Counted from the first letter of the stretch, positions 1 to 8,685 are shown. The stretch: 64,000 nucleotides of DNA from Komarekiella delphini-convector SJRDD-AB1 (GCF_014831675.1 NZ_VJXY01000013.1:62001-126000); one strand, 5' to 3'. The notes: a model not told the origin generated them from the letters alone. Program-made: numbers and translations.

Positions 1-153
1 CTAGTTTACGTCCCACCCCTGAGAAATTTCTTTGGCACTCACTGGCTAAGTCCAACGGAATTGGGGGTTTGTATTGGCTTCAGTTCCTTAATGTTTGTTT
101 GGGTTGAATTGGAGAAGCTATTTTTGCGGTTTATGGGCAAGAAGGCTGTGTGA
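1..153 (+). CDS. C-terminal end of a cation-transporting P-type ATPase (partial)
   Basis: The window opens inside a reading frame that stays open from base 1 to a TGA at 151-153, giving about 50 residues. The peptide begins [17 protein letters not shown] and ends in a hydrophobic segment followed by FMGKKAV. This pattern (a short loop with YVPPL..FFGT, a last membrane helix, then a basic tail) matches the C-terminal membrane region of P-type Ca2+/H+-type ATPases of the cyanobacterial PMA/SERCA group. The catalytic domains lie outside the window, so the ion cannot be named. The identification rests on a short tail only. Confidence 0.6.
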   Translation, partial: LVYVPPLRNFFGTHWLSPTELGVCIGFSSLMFVWVELEKLFLRFMGKKAV

Positions 154-164
154 TGGGGCATTTA

Positions 165-295
165 TTGGGCATTGGGGAAAGGGAAAGGGGGAAAGGGGTA
201 AGGGGGAGGAAAAACCCTCCACTTACCCTTTAACCTTTTCCTCCTCTTAAGATTCCCTAGTACCCAATTCCCAGTACCCAGTACCCAATCCCCGC
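165..295. repeat. Purine-rich/pyrimidine-rich spacer repeat plus short tandem repeats
   Basis: A run of G and A (about 174-220) is followed by a run of C and T (about 225-247) that could fold back on it. After that come short repeats of the type CCCAGTA/CCCAATC at 266-293, directly before the recF start codon. The same purine-run/pyrimidine-run design recurs at 13130-13440 and 42780-43130, and inside the PEP-synthase-like gene at 4322-4473. No ribosome binding site for recF is visible in it. Confidence 0.6.
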
Positions 296-296
296 T

Positions 297-1421
297 ATGT
301 ACCTCAAAACCCTTCACCTCCGACAGTTTCGCAATTACCAAGAGCAAAAGGTTGAGTTTAGTGCTGCCAAAACAATTTTGGTAGGTAATAACGCTCAGGG
401 AAAGTCTAACTTGTTAGAAGCAGTGGAGTTGTTGGCAACATTGCGATCGCACCGGATGGCACGCGATCGCGATTTAGTCAAAGAAGGGGAAGTCATATCC
501 CAAATTAATGCCACTCTAGAACGACAAACGGGTGTTAGTGAACTGACTTTAACTCTCCGCCGTAATGGTCGCCGTAGCGTTGCAATCAATGGCGAATCTG
601 TACGTCGGCAAATGGATTTTCTTGGCGTTCTGAATGCAGTACAGTTTTCCAGCCTAGATTTAGATTTGGTACGCGGTGGCCCTGAAGGTCGCCGCAACTG
701 GTTAGATACCCTACTAATCCAACTCGAACCAGTTTATGCTTACATTTTGCAGCAATATAACCAGGTATTGCGGCAGCGCAATGCTTTTTTAAAACGCCAT
801 GTAGAGACGTTGCATGCAACCTCTCTACACTCCGAACAATTAGCCGTGTGGGATGCACAGTTAGCTACCACAGGAACACGAGTCATTAGACGACGCGATC
901 GCGCCATCCAGCGACTAGCTCCCATCGCTACTGCTTGGCACGCCAGTATCAGTGGTAGCACAGAAGTTTTGCAAATCAAATATACACCTAGTATTCCTTT
1001 AGAGCAAAATAATCCAGAAGAAGTACAACAAGCTTTTTTGGAAAAAATTCAACAACGAGCCGTTGCCGAACTTCATCAAGGTACTACTCTTGTTGGGCCT
1101 CATCGCGATGAAGTAGAATTAACTATTAACCAGACACCTGCACGTCAATACGGTTCTCAAGGTCAACAAAGAACGCTAGTTCTAGCCTTAAAATTAGCAG
1201 AATTACAACTAATTGAAGAAGTCGTCAAAGAGCCGCCGCTACTATTGCTTGATGATGTTCTCGCCGAACTAGATCCATCTCGCCAAAATCAATTGCTTGA
1301 TGCTATTCAAGATCGCTTTCAAACCCTGATCACTACCACTCATTTAAGTTCTTTTGATTCTCAGTGGTTAAACTCCTCCCAAATTCTTTTTGTGAAGGCA
1401 GGAGAAATATCACCGAAGTAG
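297..1421 (+). CDS. recF: DNA replication and repair protein RecF
   Basis: RecF is an SMC/ABC-type ATPase that helps load RecA onto gapped DNA with RecO and RecR. The 374-residue product has the expected parts in order: Walker A GNNAQGKSN at residues 30-38, the ABC signature around YGSQGQQRT (about 285), and Walker B LLLLDDVLAELD (about 315-326). Length is normal for the family. The ATG at 297 is the first start that keeps the conserved N-terminal YLKTLHLRQFRNY; no clear Shine-Dalgarno precedes it. A near-perfect 28-bp palindrome (801-828) lies inside the coding sequence and encodes about ten residues (VETLHATSLH) near residue 170; see the findings. It stands alone, with a different-looking small gene downstream. 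Confidence 0.96.
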   Translation: MYLKTLHLRQFRNYQEQKVEFSAAKTILVGNNAQGKSNLLEAVELLATLRSHRMARDRDLVKEGEVISQINATLERQTGVSELTLTLRRNGRRSVAINGESVRRQMDFLGVLNAVQFSSLDLDLVRGGPEGRRNWLDTLLIQLEPVYAYILQQYNQVLRQRNAFLKRHVETLHATSLHSEQLAVWDAQLATTGTRVIRRRDRAIQRLAPIATAWHASISGSTEVLQIKYTPSIPLEQNNPEEVQQAFLEKIQQRAVAELHQGTTLVGPHRDEVELTINQTPARQYGSQGQQRTLVLALKLAELQLIEEVVKEPPLLLLDDVLAELDPSRQNQLLDAIQDRFQTLITTTHLSSFDSQWLNSSQILFVKAGEISPK

Positions 1422-1480
1422 TCATTAGTCATTGGTTCATCACAAATAACAAATGATAAAAGACAAATGACAAATGACAA
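1421..1480. repeat. Short tandem heptamer repeats (TAGTCAT / AAATGAC types)
   Basis: The spacer after recF consists of repeated TAGTCAT/TGGTTCAT units followed by repeated ACAAATGA units. It runs into the first codons of the next gene, whose N-terminus MTNDNS is encoded by the repeat. Similar heptamer tracts occur at 25561-25620 and 52010-52040. Such short tandemly repeated repetitive sequences are well known from Nostoc-type genomes. Confidence 0.65.
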
Positions 1481-1901
1481 TTCATATATACCTAAAATAA
1501 ATGACATAGTAGATGAAAATGAAATTGCATCACTAGGTGCATCATTACGAGCAATTGAGCAAAATTCACTAAAACAAGGATCTAAAACTGCTACAAAAAG
1601 AATTTGGTTTCAAGGTGAAGAACCTTATTTTGATGTTTTCTTGGAATTACATAATAATGAAATAATATGGTTTCAATTTACATTACGTGGTAAATCGCTT
1701 TCTTGGGATATTAAAAAACCTGGATGGCAAACAGGTAATACTGACGAATTAAATATTAACGATGTTAGTTTTTATGCAGCTACTAAAACAATTGAAAGTG
1801 ACAATAAAGTTGATGAAGAATTTATCAAGTTAGTAAAATCAATTCTTCGAACTAGGGCGGAGGAAACAATTTTTTCGAAGATGTTGGTGTTATTTCATTA
1901 G
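1467..1901 (+). CDS. Conserved hypothetical protein (144 aa)
   Basis: I do not recognise a named domain. The product is soluble, acidic and low in cysteine, with no signal peptide or membrane segment. The middle part (about residues 40-85: GSKTATKRIWFQGEEPYFDVF, then LHNNEIIWFQFTLRGKSLSWD) looks like an alternating beta-strand sheet rich in Trp and Phe. The C-terminal part (FIKLVKSILRTRAEE) is helical. The ATG at 1467 lies within a short tandem repeat, so the first few residues may not be conserved. The gene is AT-richer than recF. It sits 45 bp behind recF on the same strand, but the repeat between them argues against a tight operon. Confidence 0.7.
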   Translation: MTNDNSYIPKINDIVDENEIASLGASLRAIEQNSLKQGSKTATKRIWFQGEEPYFDVFLELHNNEIIWFQFTLRGKSLSWDIKKPGWQTGNTDELNINDVSFYAATKTIESDNKVDEEFIKLVKSILRTRAEETIFSKMLVLFH

Positions 1902-1932
1902 TGATTCGTCCTTTGTAAGGATTAACTAATAA

Positions 1933-2391
1933 CTATTGACGTTTTTCTAATCTTTTAAAAACGTTGAGAACTAAATAAGTTAGTACAGCACCAATTAATC
2001 CTAACTGCCACAAACCACACCCAGCAGCTATTCCCAAAGCAGCCGAAACCCAAATAGCCGCCGCTGACGTCAGTCCTTTAACTTCAAATTGCTGTGATTG
2101 TTGGGAAGAATGGCTTACAATTTCCCCAGCACCAAGAAATCCCACGCCAGCGGCAATACCCTGTATTACACGACTGAGAGCATCAGGACTAGATTGCAAT
2201 CCATCTATCTGTAGAGGTATAACAGTAAAAATCGCTGAACCAAGACTTACTAGAATATGAGTTCTTAATCCAGCTGGTTTGCGCTTAGCTTCGCGCTCTA
2301 AGCCGATAATTGCTCCGATAAGCAACGCAATACACAGCCTGAAACTTATATTCAGCCAATCGTGACTTGAAAGGTAGAAAGTGCTTGACAA
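1933..2391 (-). CDS. MgtC/SapB family inner-membrane protein
   Basis: The 152-residue protein is strongly hydrophobic, with about four membrane segments. It carries the MgtC/SapB N-terminal hallmarks: RLCIALLIGAIIGLEREAKRK followed by AGLRTHILVSLGSA, then the glycine-rich GIAAGVGFLGAGEI. MgtC-type proteins are linked to Mg2+ homeostasis and modulation of the F-type ATPase; the exact role in cyanobacteria is not shown by sequence. The start is a TTG at 2389-2391 (minus strand), since no ATG precedes the first helix. The gene is convergent with the upstream hypothetical and is followed by a long AT-rich spacer. Confidence 0.88.
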   Translation of the reverse strand: MSSTFYLSSHDWLNISFRLCIALLIGAIIGLEREAKRKPAGLRTHILVSLGSAIFTVIPLQIDGLQSSPDALSRVIQGIAAGVGFLGAGEIVSHSSQQSQQFEVKGLTSAAAIWVSAALGIAAGCGLWQLGLIGAVLTYLVLNVFKRLEKRQ

Positions 2392-2984
2392 TTTAGCTTG
2401 GTCTGGTACGAAGAAGCCTTAATATTTTAAGTTAATTAGTAATTTATTTCAATAAATACTATAAAAATATTCCTTCCATTTATGGAGTTTACTAAAACAA
2501 TGTATGTATCTTTTGGATTAATCCCATTGGAAAAAACTTTTTAACGCATGAATCAATCTCCTCAATTTGTTTAATTTTTCTGGTTAAAGGTTTATTTTTG
2601 CCAATAAATATTTAAATAAGTCAAGACTTTCAACTTTATTAAAAGGTTTTTTAATCATTTTAAATGATTAACATAAAATATTTTATTTCAAACGGTTAAC
2701 TTTAATCATACACTCAATAATTAAATACGATATTGCTATGTACAACTTGCTCAAACAACTAAACCACTCATAACAGGGAAGGAGGTGAATAAAGAAAAAA
2801 ATGTTTGATAAAAGAGTTGAATGACAGTGAGACATCATGTAACTAGCAATTAACCACTAATTAGGTTGACACAATTGAACGTAAATACTGGAAACTCGTC
2901 CTAGATAAGGAGTCAGTGGATTGATGGCTGACAATTTACCAGGAGGCAATGGCTGTGGCTACAAACTGACAACTAACAAATTGA
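2392..2984. other. AT-rich spacer with small leader reading frames
   Basis: About 590 bp without a convincing gene. It separates divergently transcribed genes. Near its right end are a strong AAGGAGGTG-like motif (about 2778-2786) and two short frames with good ribosome binding sites just before the next gene. One is a 27-codon frame from ATG 2924 to TGA 3007, preceded by AAGGAG. The other is a 6-codon frame 2949-2969, preceded by AGGAGG. The rest is AT-rich sequence without a clear repeat. Confidence 0.5.
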
Positions 2985-5405
2985 GTGGACAAACTTTACT
3001 GGCTTGACCAAATTAAACTACAAGACCGCACCGAAGTGGGTGACAAAGCATTTTACTTGAGCAGAATTATGCAGCGTGGCTATCCGGTAGTGCGTGGTTT
3101 TGTAGTTCCGGCAGAAATTTTGCGACAATTTCTCGAAAATCTCAACAGTTCAGAGTCATTAGTCGCTGACTTACCATATTCTTCGTTGCACTTGGATGTA
3201 GCTAATTGGCGTCAACTTCAACAAGTGGCTGGTCGCTTGCGTCAGGAAATTATCACTGCGAAAGTGCCACAGCAGTGGGTAAATACAATTTTCAAAGCGG
3301 CTAGAGAATGGCAAACTGGCTGTTTGATTTTTCGACCTACTGTGGCTGTATCAACAACTACCCAGGTTAAGGCAAATGTATCTGGGTTGTTGGAGTCAGT
3401 GTTTTGTCATTGTAATCAGGAAGATATTGCCCTTGCATTAAAGCGTACTTGGAGCCAGCTATTTCGTGCTAGAAGTCTCCTATATTGGCAGCGCACAGGA
3501 ATTAATCTGCAACAAATTAATTTAGCGGTATTGGTGCAACCTGTTGAAAATGCGATCGCCAGTGGCGTATTTAAAGCTAACTCCTCTAGGTATGAAATTA
3601 AAGCTACTTGGGGATTAGGAATAGCGATCGCTCACGGTGAAGTCATACCAGATGTCTACTACATTCAAAATGAAACTGGGGTTGTACAAGAGCAACATCT
3701 GGGCAATAAAATGCTGGCTTATCGTGTTGATAATGAGACACAACTGGCTTTTACACAGCATGTATCAAAGCCAGTGTTAACGCCAGATCACACTTGTCTA
3801 GTTGCCTACCTACTTGAGGAATCCCAACAAAAACAATACGCTTTACAAGAAGAATACTTACAGCAAGTAATAGCTCTGGGGAATCAACTAGTGAGTGAAC
3901 TAGGTAAAGAGTTTACCATTAAGTGGACTATCGCTCAGGGAACTCTAAATAATAAGCTTTACATCACACAAGCTCCTGCTCCCCAATCTGTAATTCCCAA
4001 TAAGCACTTCATCAAGGGATTAGGGGCGGCAGGAGGACGTATTGTAGCGACTGCCCATGTGATAATCAATTCACAACAAAAACCAGAACAACTACCCAAG
4101 GGAGTAATTTTAATAATATCAACGATTACACCTGATTGGCTACCGTTACTTCAACAAGTTGCTGGTATTATTACGGAACAGGGAGGATTAACCAGTCACG
4201 CTGCGATTTTAGCTAGAGAATTGGGTCTTGTAGCAGTAGTGAGCGCCACATCTGCCACAAGTTTAATTAAAACTGGCGAACGACTGCTAGTAGATGGCGA
4301 CAGGGGAGAAGTTTATCGGATTAGAGGAGAAGGAAATGGGGAGAGAGGAAGAGGGCGAGATAGGGAAAAGGAAAGAGGGAAAGCAGCAGAGAAGGGAAGA
4401 GAGGGAGAAAATTCTCTTTTCCCTTATTCCCCCGCCCTTCCATCTCTCCATCCGATTACTCCTTACCCATCCATGAATGCTACACAATTGCTGGTTAATT
4501 TGAGCCAGTCTAACTTGATAGAGCAAGTGCAAAACTTGCCTGTGGATGGTGTGGGATTATTGCGTTCAGAATTAATGGTATTAACTATATTAGAGGGACA
4601 ACATCCTAATAGTTGGCTCTTAAGCGGGCGTCAGACAGAATTGTTAGAACGCTGGTCAGAGCAGATAATGCAGTTTGCTCATGCTTTTGCACCAAGACCT
4701 GTTTTTTATCGTTCTTTAGATTGGCGATCGCAGGATTTACCATCATTGAGTGATATAAAATATTTACCACAGTCAATGTTGGGTGAACGTGGCACTTTTA
4801 GCTATTTACGAAATCCCGCAGTGTTTGAGTTAGAATTGAAGGCTTTGGCGACTGTACAGCAAGCTGGCTACAGCAATATCCATTTACTATTGCCTTTTGT
4901 TCGGACTGTGGAAGAGTTTGTCTTTTGTCGCCGCAAAGTTGAGCAAGCAGGGTTAAATGAAGTGTCCCAGTTTCAACTGTGGATGATGGCAGAAGTGCCA
5001 AGCGTACTATTTTTACTTCCAGAATACGTCAAAGCAGGTGTAGCCGGGATTTCTATTGGTACAAATGACCTGACACAATTGTTGTTGGGAGTAGATCGGG
5101 AGCATGGACAACTAGCAAAAGTATTTGATGAACGTCAGCCGGCGGTAATGGGTGCGATCGCCCAACTTATCCAAATGGCGCAAAGTGCGGGGATACCTTG
5201 TTCAATCTGCGGTCAAGCACCAGCTATCTATCCAGAAATCATTGATAAGCTGGTGCAATGGGGCATTACTTCTATTTCCGTTGAACCGGAAGCAGTAGCG
5301 CGAACATATCAAGCGATCGCTCGTGCCGAACAACGCCTGATTTTAGAAGTGGCGCGACGGGAATTGGGAGAGGGCAAGTGGAAGAGTGGAACAGTAGGGG
5401 AGTAA
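2985..5405 (+). CDS. Phosphoenolpyruvate synthase-like protein (PEP-utilising enzyme)
   Basis: The 806-residue product has the PEP synthase/PPDK layout: an N-terminal nucleotide-binding module (about 5-330), a swivelling phospho-histidine domain with GGLTSHAAILARE (about 400-412), and a C-terminal PEP/pyruvate TIM barrel (about 495-800) with LLRSEL, GTNDLTQLLLG and the catalytic-cysteine motif SICGQAP. The family interconverts pyruvate and PEP. The N-terminal module is degenerate: where PpsA has the VRSSA..ED nucleotide motif, this protein reads FRPTVAVSTTT, so ordinary PpsA activity is doubtful. A low-complexity, Arg/Glu/Gly- then Pro-rich stretch (about residues 446-495) separates the His domain from the barrel and looks repeat-derived. 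The start is GTG at 2985 without its own Shine-Dalgarno; AGGAGG lies further upstream in front of a short leader frame. Confidence 0.85.
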   Translation: MDKLYWLDQIKLQDRTEVGDKAFYLSRIMQRGYPVVRGFVVPAEILRQFLENLNSSESLVADLPYSSLHLDVANWRQLQQVAGRLRQEIITAKVPQQWVNTIFKAAREWQTGCLIFRPTVAVSTTTQVKANVSGLLESVFCHCNQEDIALALKRTWSQLFRARSLLYWQRTGINLQQINLAVLVQPVENAIASGVFKANSSRYEIKATWGLGIAIAHGEVIPDVYYIQNETGVVQEQHLGNKMLAYRVDNETQLAFTQHVSKPVLTPDHTCLVAYLLEESQQKQYALQEEYLQQVIALGNQLVSELGKEFTIKWTIAQGTLNNKLYITQAPAPQSVIPNKHFIKGLGAAGGRIVATAHVIINSQQKPEQLPKGVILIISTITPDWLPLLQQVAGIITEQGGLTSHAAILARELGLVAVVSATSATSLIKTGERLLVDGDRGEVYRIRGEGNGERGRGRDREKERGKAAEKGREGENSLFPYSPALPSLHPITPYPSMNATQLLVNLSQSNLIEQVQNLPVDGVGLLRSELMVLTILEGQHPNSWLLSGRQTELLERWSEQIMQFAHAFAPRPVFYRSLDWRSQDLPSLSDIKYLPQSMLGERGTFSYLRNPAVFELELKALATVQQAGYSNIHLLLPFVRTVEEFVFCRRKVEQAGLNEVSQFQLWMMAEVPSVLFLLPEYVKAGVAGISIGTNDLTQLLLGVDREHGQLAKVFDERQPAVMGAIAQLIQMAQSAGIPCSICGQAPAIYPEIIDKLVQWGITSISVEPEAVARTYQAIARAEQRLILEVARRELGEGKWKSGTVGE

Positions 5406-5426
5406 TTTAGAATTTTGAGTGTATTT

Positions 5427-6248
5427 TTACTTGATGTATCCAGTTTCGCGTAAAAATTTACGTAAATCTGCGAAGTATTTAGTACGATCTCGTCCTTTAT
5501 AAGTTTGCTGTACACGTTGCCAACCATCCTGTCCTTGACCCAGCATATATTTATTTGCCAAGTAAGGAGCTAAAAAGCCCTTGCCGTCATCACCTTGCTT
5601 GCGCGCTTCTAAAAAAGTTTGCCATAACTCAGAGGCGTCATTGTAGATTAATTTAGGATAGCGACGGGTAACATCAATCATCTTGCCTTGGCGATACTGC
5701 CAAATTTGTAAGGGATAGCCAGAAGCGGCATAGCTACTAAAAGCATAGGCAAAGCGATCGTCTCGACTTTCAAACTCTGGTAAACCGTCCTGATCTAAAT
5801 CTCTGAGTCGATAGCCACCATTACCCCATTCGTGGCGAATCTTTTGATACTGCTTAGCTTGACTGTTGTAGCGGTAAATTAATGAATAAGTACAACAGTG
5901 TGCTCCACCTGTATAGAAATCAGCAATTACTTCCGGTTCTTTATTGCCGTCCAAGTCTAACACTGGCAACTTGTTTTTTTGTTCTTCAAACAATCCTCCC
6001 ACAGGTCTGTCATATTCATTTTCTTGGGGTAACTTTTGCTCAAAAACACTATTACCTGCTCGAATAATTTTTAACCTAACATTTTTATACTGGTATTCTT
6101 GTGGCTGATCGTAGGATATTTCTGCCCGCACATTGCCCGATTGTCCAGTCATTGTTTCTGCTATAGCAGGCTGGCTGAATCTAGCCGCCGCACTCAAAAG
6201 AGCTAAACCGATTAGAGATTGACTAATAGAAAAACGAATAGTCTTCAT
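5427..6248 (-). CDS. Exported hypothetical protein with calcium-loop-like motifs
   Basis: No named family was recognised. The 273-residue protein begins with a typical signal peptide (FSISQSLIGLALLSAAARFS, ending near QPAIAE). It contains two Asp-rich loops, DLDGNKEPEV and DLDQDGLPEF, that resemble the calcium-binding loops of FG-GAP/VCBS beta-propeller repeats, and a Cys pair in GGAHCCTYS. The C-terminal 60 residues are charged and helical. It is expected to be periplasmic or extracellular. It converges with the PEP-synthase-like gene, 21 bp away, and follows the baeRF gene in the same direction after a 51-bp spacer. Confidence 0.75.
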   Translation of the reverse strand: MKTIRFSISQSLIGLALLSAAARFSQPAIAETMTGQSGNVRAEISYDQPQEYQYKNVRLKIIRAGNSVFEQKLPQENEYDRPVGGLFEEQKNKLPVLDLDGNKEPEVIADFYTGGAHCCTYSLIYRYNSQAKQYQKIRHEWGNGGYRLRDLDQDGLPEFESRDDRFAYAFSSYAASGYPLQIWQYRQGKMIDVTRRYPKLIYNDASELWQTFLEARKQGDDGKGFLAPYLANKYMLGQGQDGWQRVQQTYKGRDRTKYFADLRKFLRETGYIK

Positions 6249-6299
6249 TAGTGGTGTTGTATATAGTACAGTTAAATTTATACAACACCGTCAGAATGT

Positions 6300-7472
6300 T
6301 TAATATCGGAAAATCGCCGCAACGGGTGTGCTATATGGTATTTGTTCTGGTGGAACAGCGTAGACCGTACCACCATTTAGTAAGGTATGAGCGGCAGCAA
6401 AATCCAATAAATCCTCATCACCGGTTTCTTTATCCTCATGTAGATAAACCGTTTCCGAACTTGGGTCGAATAAACCCCATTGCTGTTGAGCAACTGCAAC
6501 CAATAATGAATCTACTCGTTGGTAGTAAGCCGCTGGGATAATTTCTTTGAGATTGTTGGTGGCTTTGCCAGTATCACCGCCAAACAGTTGATGGAAACGC
6601 TCTAAAACATCTTGTTGTGACTTTTGGAAATCAGCCTCGACAATGGGCCAAGCTTCGTGATGTAACTCTTGAGCACTGAGAATTTCTGGATTACCAGTAA
6701 TACCTTCTTCCATTAAATGCTGGTAAGTACTTGCCTGTCTGTATAAAGGTAAGAGATACTCAACTCCAGCCAGCACCAAAGGCGCTTTTTGCTCTCGCAG
6801 TTTTTCGTGCAATACGTCATCAATGATATGAAAGAATTCTAGGATGTCTTCTTGGTGCTTGTCCCTGTCAGGGCTTCCCTGTCCATGAAACTCACCCGGT
6901 TGTGAAGAAGAACTGGAGGTTCCTCCTCTAGATATTCTGCTCCGAAACTGACCTTCTTTGGCAGTCTCGTCTTTTTGGAGAGCTTCATCTAGACTTTTAG
7001 GCAGATTTTCTATCTCCACCTCGTTGATGCTATAGCGTGTTGCTTCAAAAAATCTAACATCTTGTTGACTCAAAGCCAACAGGTAAAAACGACCATCGCC
7101 ATTTAAAATCGGTAGTAACGGTTTGATGTGAAACCGATCTGTCACCACGACCAACTCTTGAAAATTGAGTGGCATAGTATAGTAGCGAAAAATATCTTGA
7201 GAAATAAAAATCGCTAGTCCCAAATCTACCGTTTGCTCCCAAAAATCTTGGGTATCAATTTCATGGGCTTTTTGCAACAATGCGATCGCTTGTTTCTGTT
7301 CTAAACCTGCATCAATTAAGCGCTCCTCTGCCTCTTTGACCAAATTCTTAAGCCGAATTGGGTCTTGTCGCACTTCCTGCCCGGCTGGGTGCGTTGACAT
7401 ATAAATTGAAACACAATTTCCTTTTGGCTGTTCTAGTAGTGTCTTTATCTCCTCTCTAGAAATTAATTGCAT
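6300..7472 (-). CDS. baeRF-type (release-factor-1-like) ribosome hibernation factor family protein
   Basis: The 390-residue protein begins MQLISREEIKTLL, followed by CVSIYMSTHPAG and DPIRLKNLVKEAEERL. This is the N-terminal pattern of the bacterial archaeo-eukaryotic release-factor (baeRF) superfamily, some members of which bind ribosomes as hibernation factors. The middle has the LVVVTDRFHIKPLLP and RFYLLALSQQDVRFFE strands of the central RNase-H-like domain, then a Ser/Gly-rich linker (about 185-205). The C-terminal domain with LVLAGVEYLLPLYR and the closing GGTVYAVPPEQIP is present. Length is normal. The start is ATG at 7472 with AGGAGAG close upstream. Function at the ribosome is inferred from the family. 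Confidence 0.82.
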   Translation of the reverse strand: MQLISREEIKTLLEQPKGNCVSIYMSTHPAGQEVRQDPIRLKNLVKEAEERLIDAGLEQKQAIALLQKAHEIDTQDFWEQTVDLGLAIFISQDIFRYYTMPLNFQELVVVTDRFHIKPLLPILNGDGRFYLLALSQQDVRFFEATRYSINEVEIENLPKSLDEALQKDETAKEGQFRSRISRGGTSSSSSQPGEFHGQGSPDRDKHQEDILEFFHIIDDVLHEKLREQKAPLVLAGVEYLLPLYRQASTYQHLMEEGITGNPEILSAQELHHEAWPIVEADFQKSQQDVLERFHQLFGGDTGKATNNLKEIIPAAYYQRVDSLLVAVAQQQWGLFDPSSETVYLHEDKETGDEDLLDFAAAHTLLNGGTVYAVPPEQIPYSTPVAAIFRY

Positions 7473-8022
7473 ATCATATCTCTCCTATCAAAGTGACTAG
7501 CTAAATCAAACAAGACCCACAATATCAACGGTCTGATAGGACAACGTTATTCTCAAATGATGGCGATTTACGTCCAAGTGTTTGATTTATGTTTATTTCA
7601 CCTCAAGGAGAGTTTAGTTTCATCTTTCTTTTGATAAGAAATTACCTAGTGTATGTACTATTCTTTAGGTGGAGAAATAGAAGACAGGAGTCAAGGGTCA
7701 AACCAATTCGCTGCGGGGCTACTCCTCCCATTTCTAAAATACCAATTCAGTATTCAAGATAGGGGCGAGAAAAAGCGATTATTTCATAGAGACGTTGCAT
7801 TGCAACGTCTCTACAGTCAACGATAATTGGTTATTTTACCGAAAATAAATCGGGTTTTTACGATTACTGAATCGATGCTCTAGTCCCCAGTCTCCCCTAC
7901 TCCCCCTTCCAAACTAAATGTATATCAACTTGAAGTGTTTTATGTCGGTCAAATGCTACGAATACATAATATAGTTATAGATGATTTAGCTGTGCTATTT
8001 TCTATTGCTTATAAGTTTTGAA
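7473..8022. other. Spacer with one palindromic repeat
   Basis: About 550 bp without a supported gene. It holds a 27-bp palindrome (7787-7813; see the repeat entry), a short CT-rich tract near 7885-7910, and otherwise AT-rich sequence. I see no riboswitch or clear promoter. Confidence 0.5.
7787..7813. repeat. Palindromic repeat TAGAGACGTTGCA/TGCAACGTCTCTA
   Basis: Thirteen-base arms (7787-7799 and 7801-7813) form a perfect inverted repeat around a single T. Almost the same palindrome occurs at 12342-12370 and, slightly degraded, inside recF at 801-828, so this is a dispersed repeat family rather than a terminator. Confidence 0.85.
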
Positions 8023-8685
8023 TTATCCAGCATTCGGGGTATTAGAATTTGCTTGTTGTGTCTTGATAGGATAACTACTTTGTGGTTGCCTAACAAAACC
8101 CAAAGTTACTCGTTTCATGATCCAGTACAACCCAACAAGTATCACGAAAGTAATAGCGATAATTACCAATGGCTGTTTACCGAGAATTTCCTCTACACCT
8201 CTAGTTAAAACAGCATCGGGTTGAGTAATAAAATCCCAACTGTTAAAACGCAAAAATCGCCCCCAATAAACACCAACAGCACATAGAAAATGGGTAATTA
8301 ATTCAACCCATAAAATCCATTGGCTCTTGCCAATACGGTGTAAATAGTAACCCCAATTAACTAAGGATATAACGTAAGCTTCAAATCCAGACAGAATTAC
8401 TACCAAATAAACAGGAATAAGTACCAGTGTAATCATCCACACTGATTGAATTGTGCGGATATCATCTATCAAGTGAATTACATCAGTCAACAAATATGGT
8501 GCATTCGGCAAGAAAGCATAGAATACTAAGAATCCCAACCACCACAGCCAAGAACGATTGCGCCTGATGCGAAATAGCCACACACTTAAAGCTAAAGGTA
8601 TAAAAGCCAGAAATAAATTCCAAGTCATCCAACTCATATTAATTCGCAAGACTTGCAAAACTCTGGCTAGCAATTCTTCTTTCAT
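8023..8685 (-). CDS. DUF1361 family membrane protein
   Basis: The 220-residue protein has about six membrane helices and belongs by pattern to DUF1361: SWMTWNLFLAFIPLALS in the first helix, WLGFLVFYAFLPNAPYLLTDVIHL in the next region, and GFEAYVISLVNWGYYLHRIG later. The NAPYLLTD motif is characteristic. Function is unknown. The C-terminal 25 residues are polar and cytoplasmic. It stands alone between two long spacers. Confidence 0.85.
   Translation of the reverse strand: MKEELLARVLQVLRINMSWMTWNLFLAFIPLALSVWLFRIRRNRSWLWWLGFLVFYAFLPNAPYLLTDVIHLIDDIRTIQSVWMITLVLIPVYLVVILSGFEAYVISLVNWGYYLHRIGKSQWILWVELITHFLCAVGVYWGRFLRFNSWDFITQPDAVLTRGVEEILGKQPLVIIAITFVILVGLYWIMKRVTLGFVRQPQSSYPIKTQQANSNTPNAG

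Noticed and set aside
4294-4532. Plus- and minus-strand frames overlapping the purine/pyrimidine-rich part of the PEP-synthase-like gene.
   Set aside because: They are open only because the DNA is low-complexity; the main frame is continuous through it and links two conserved domains.
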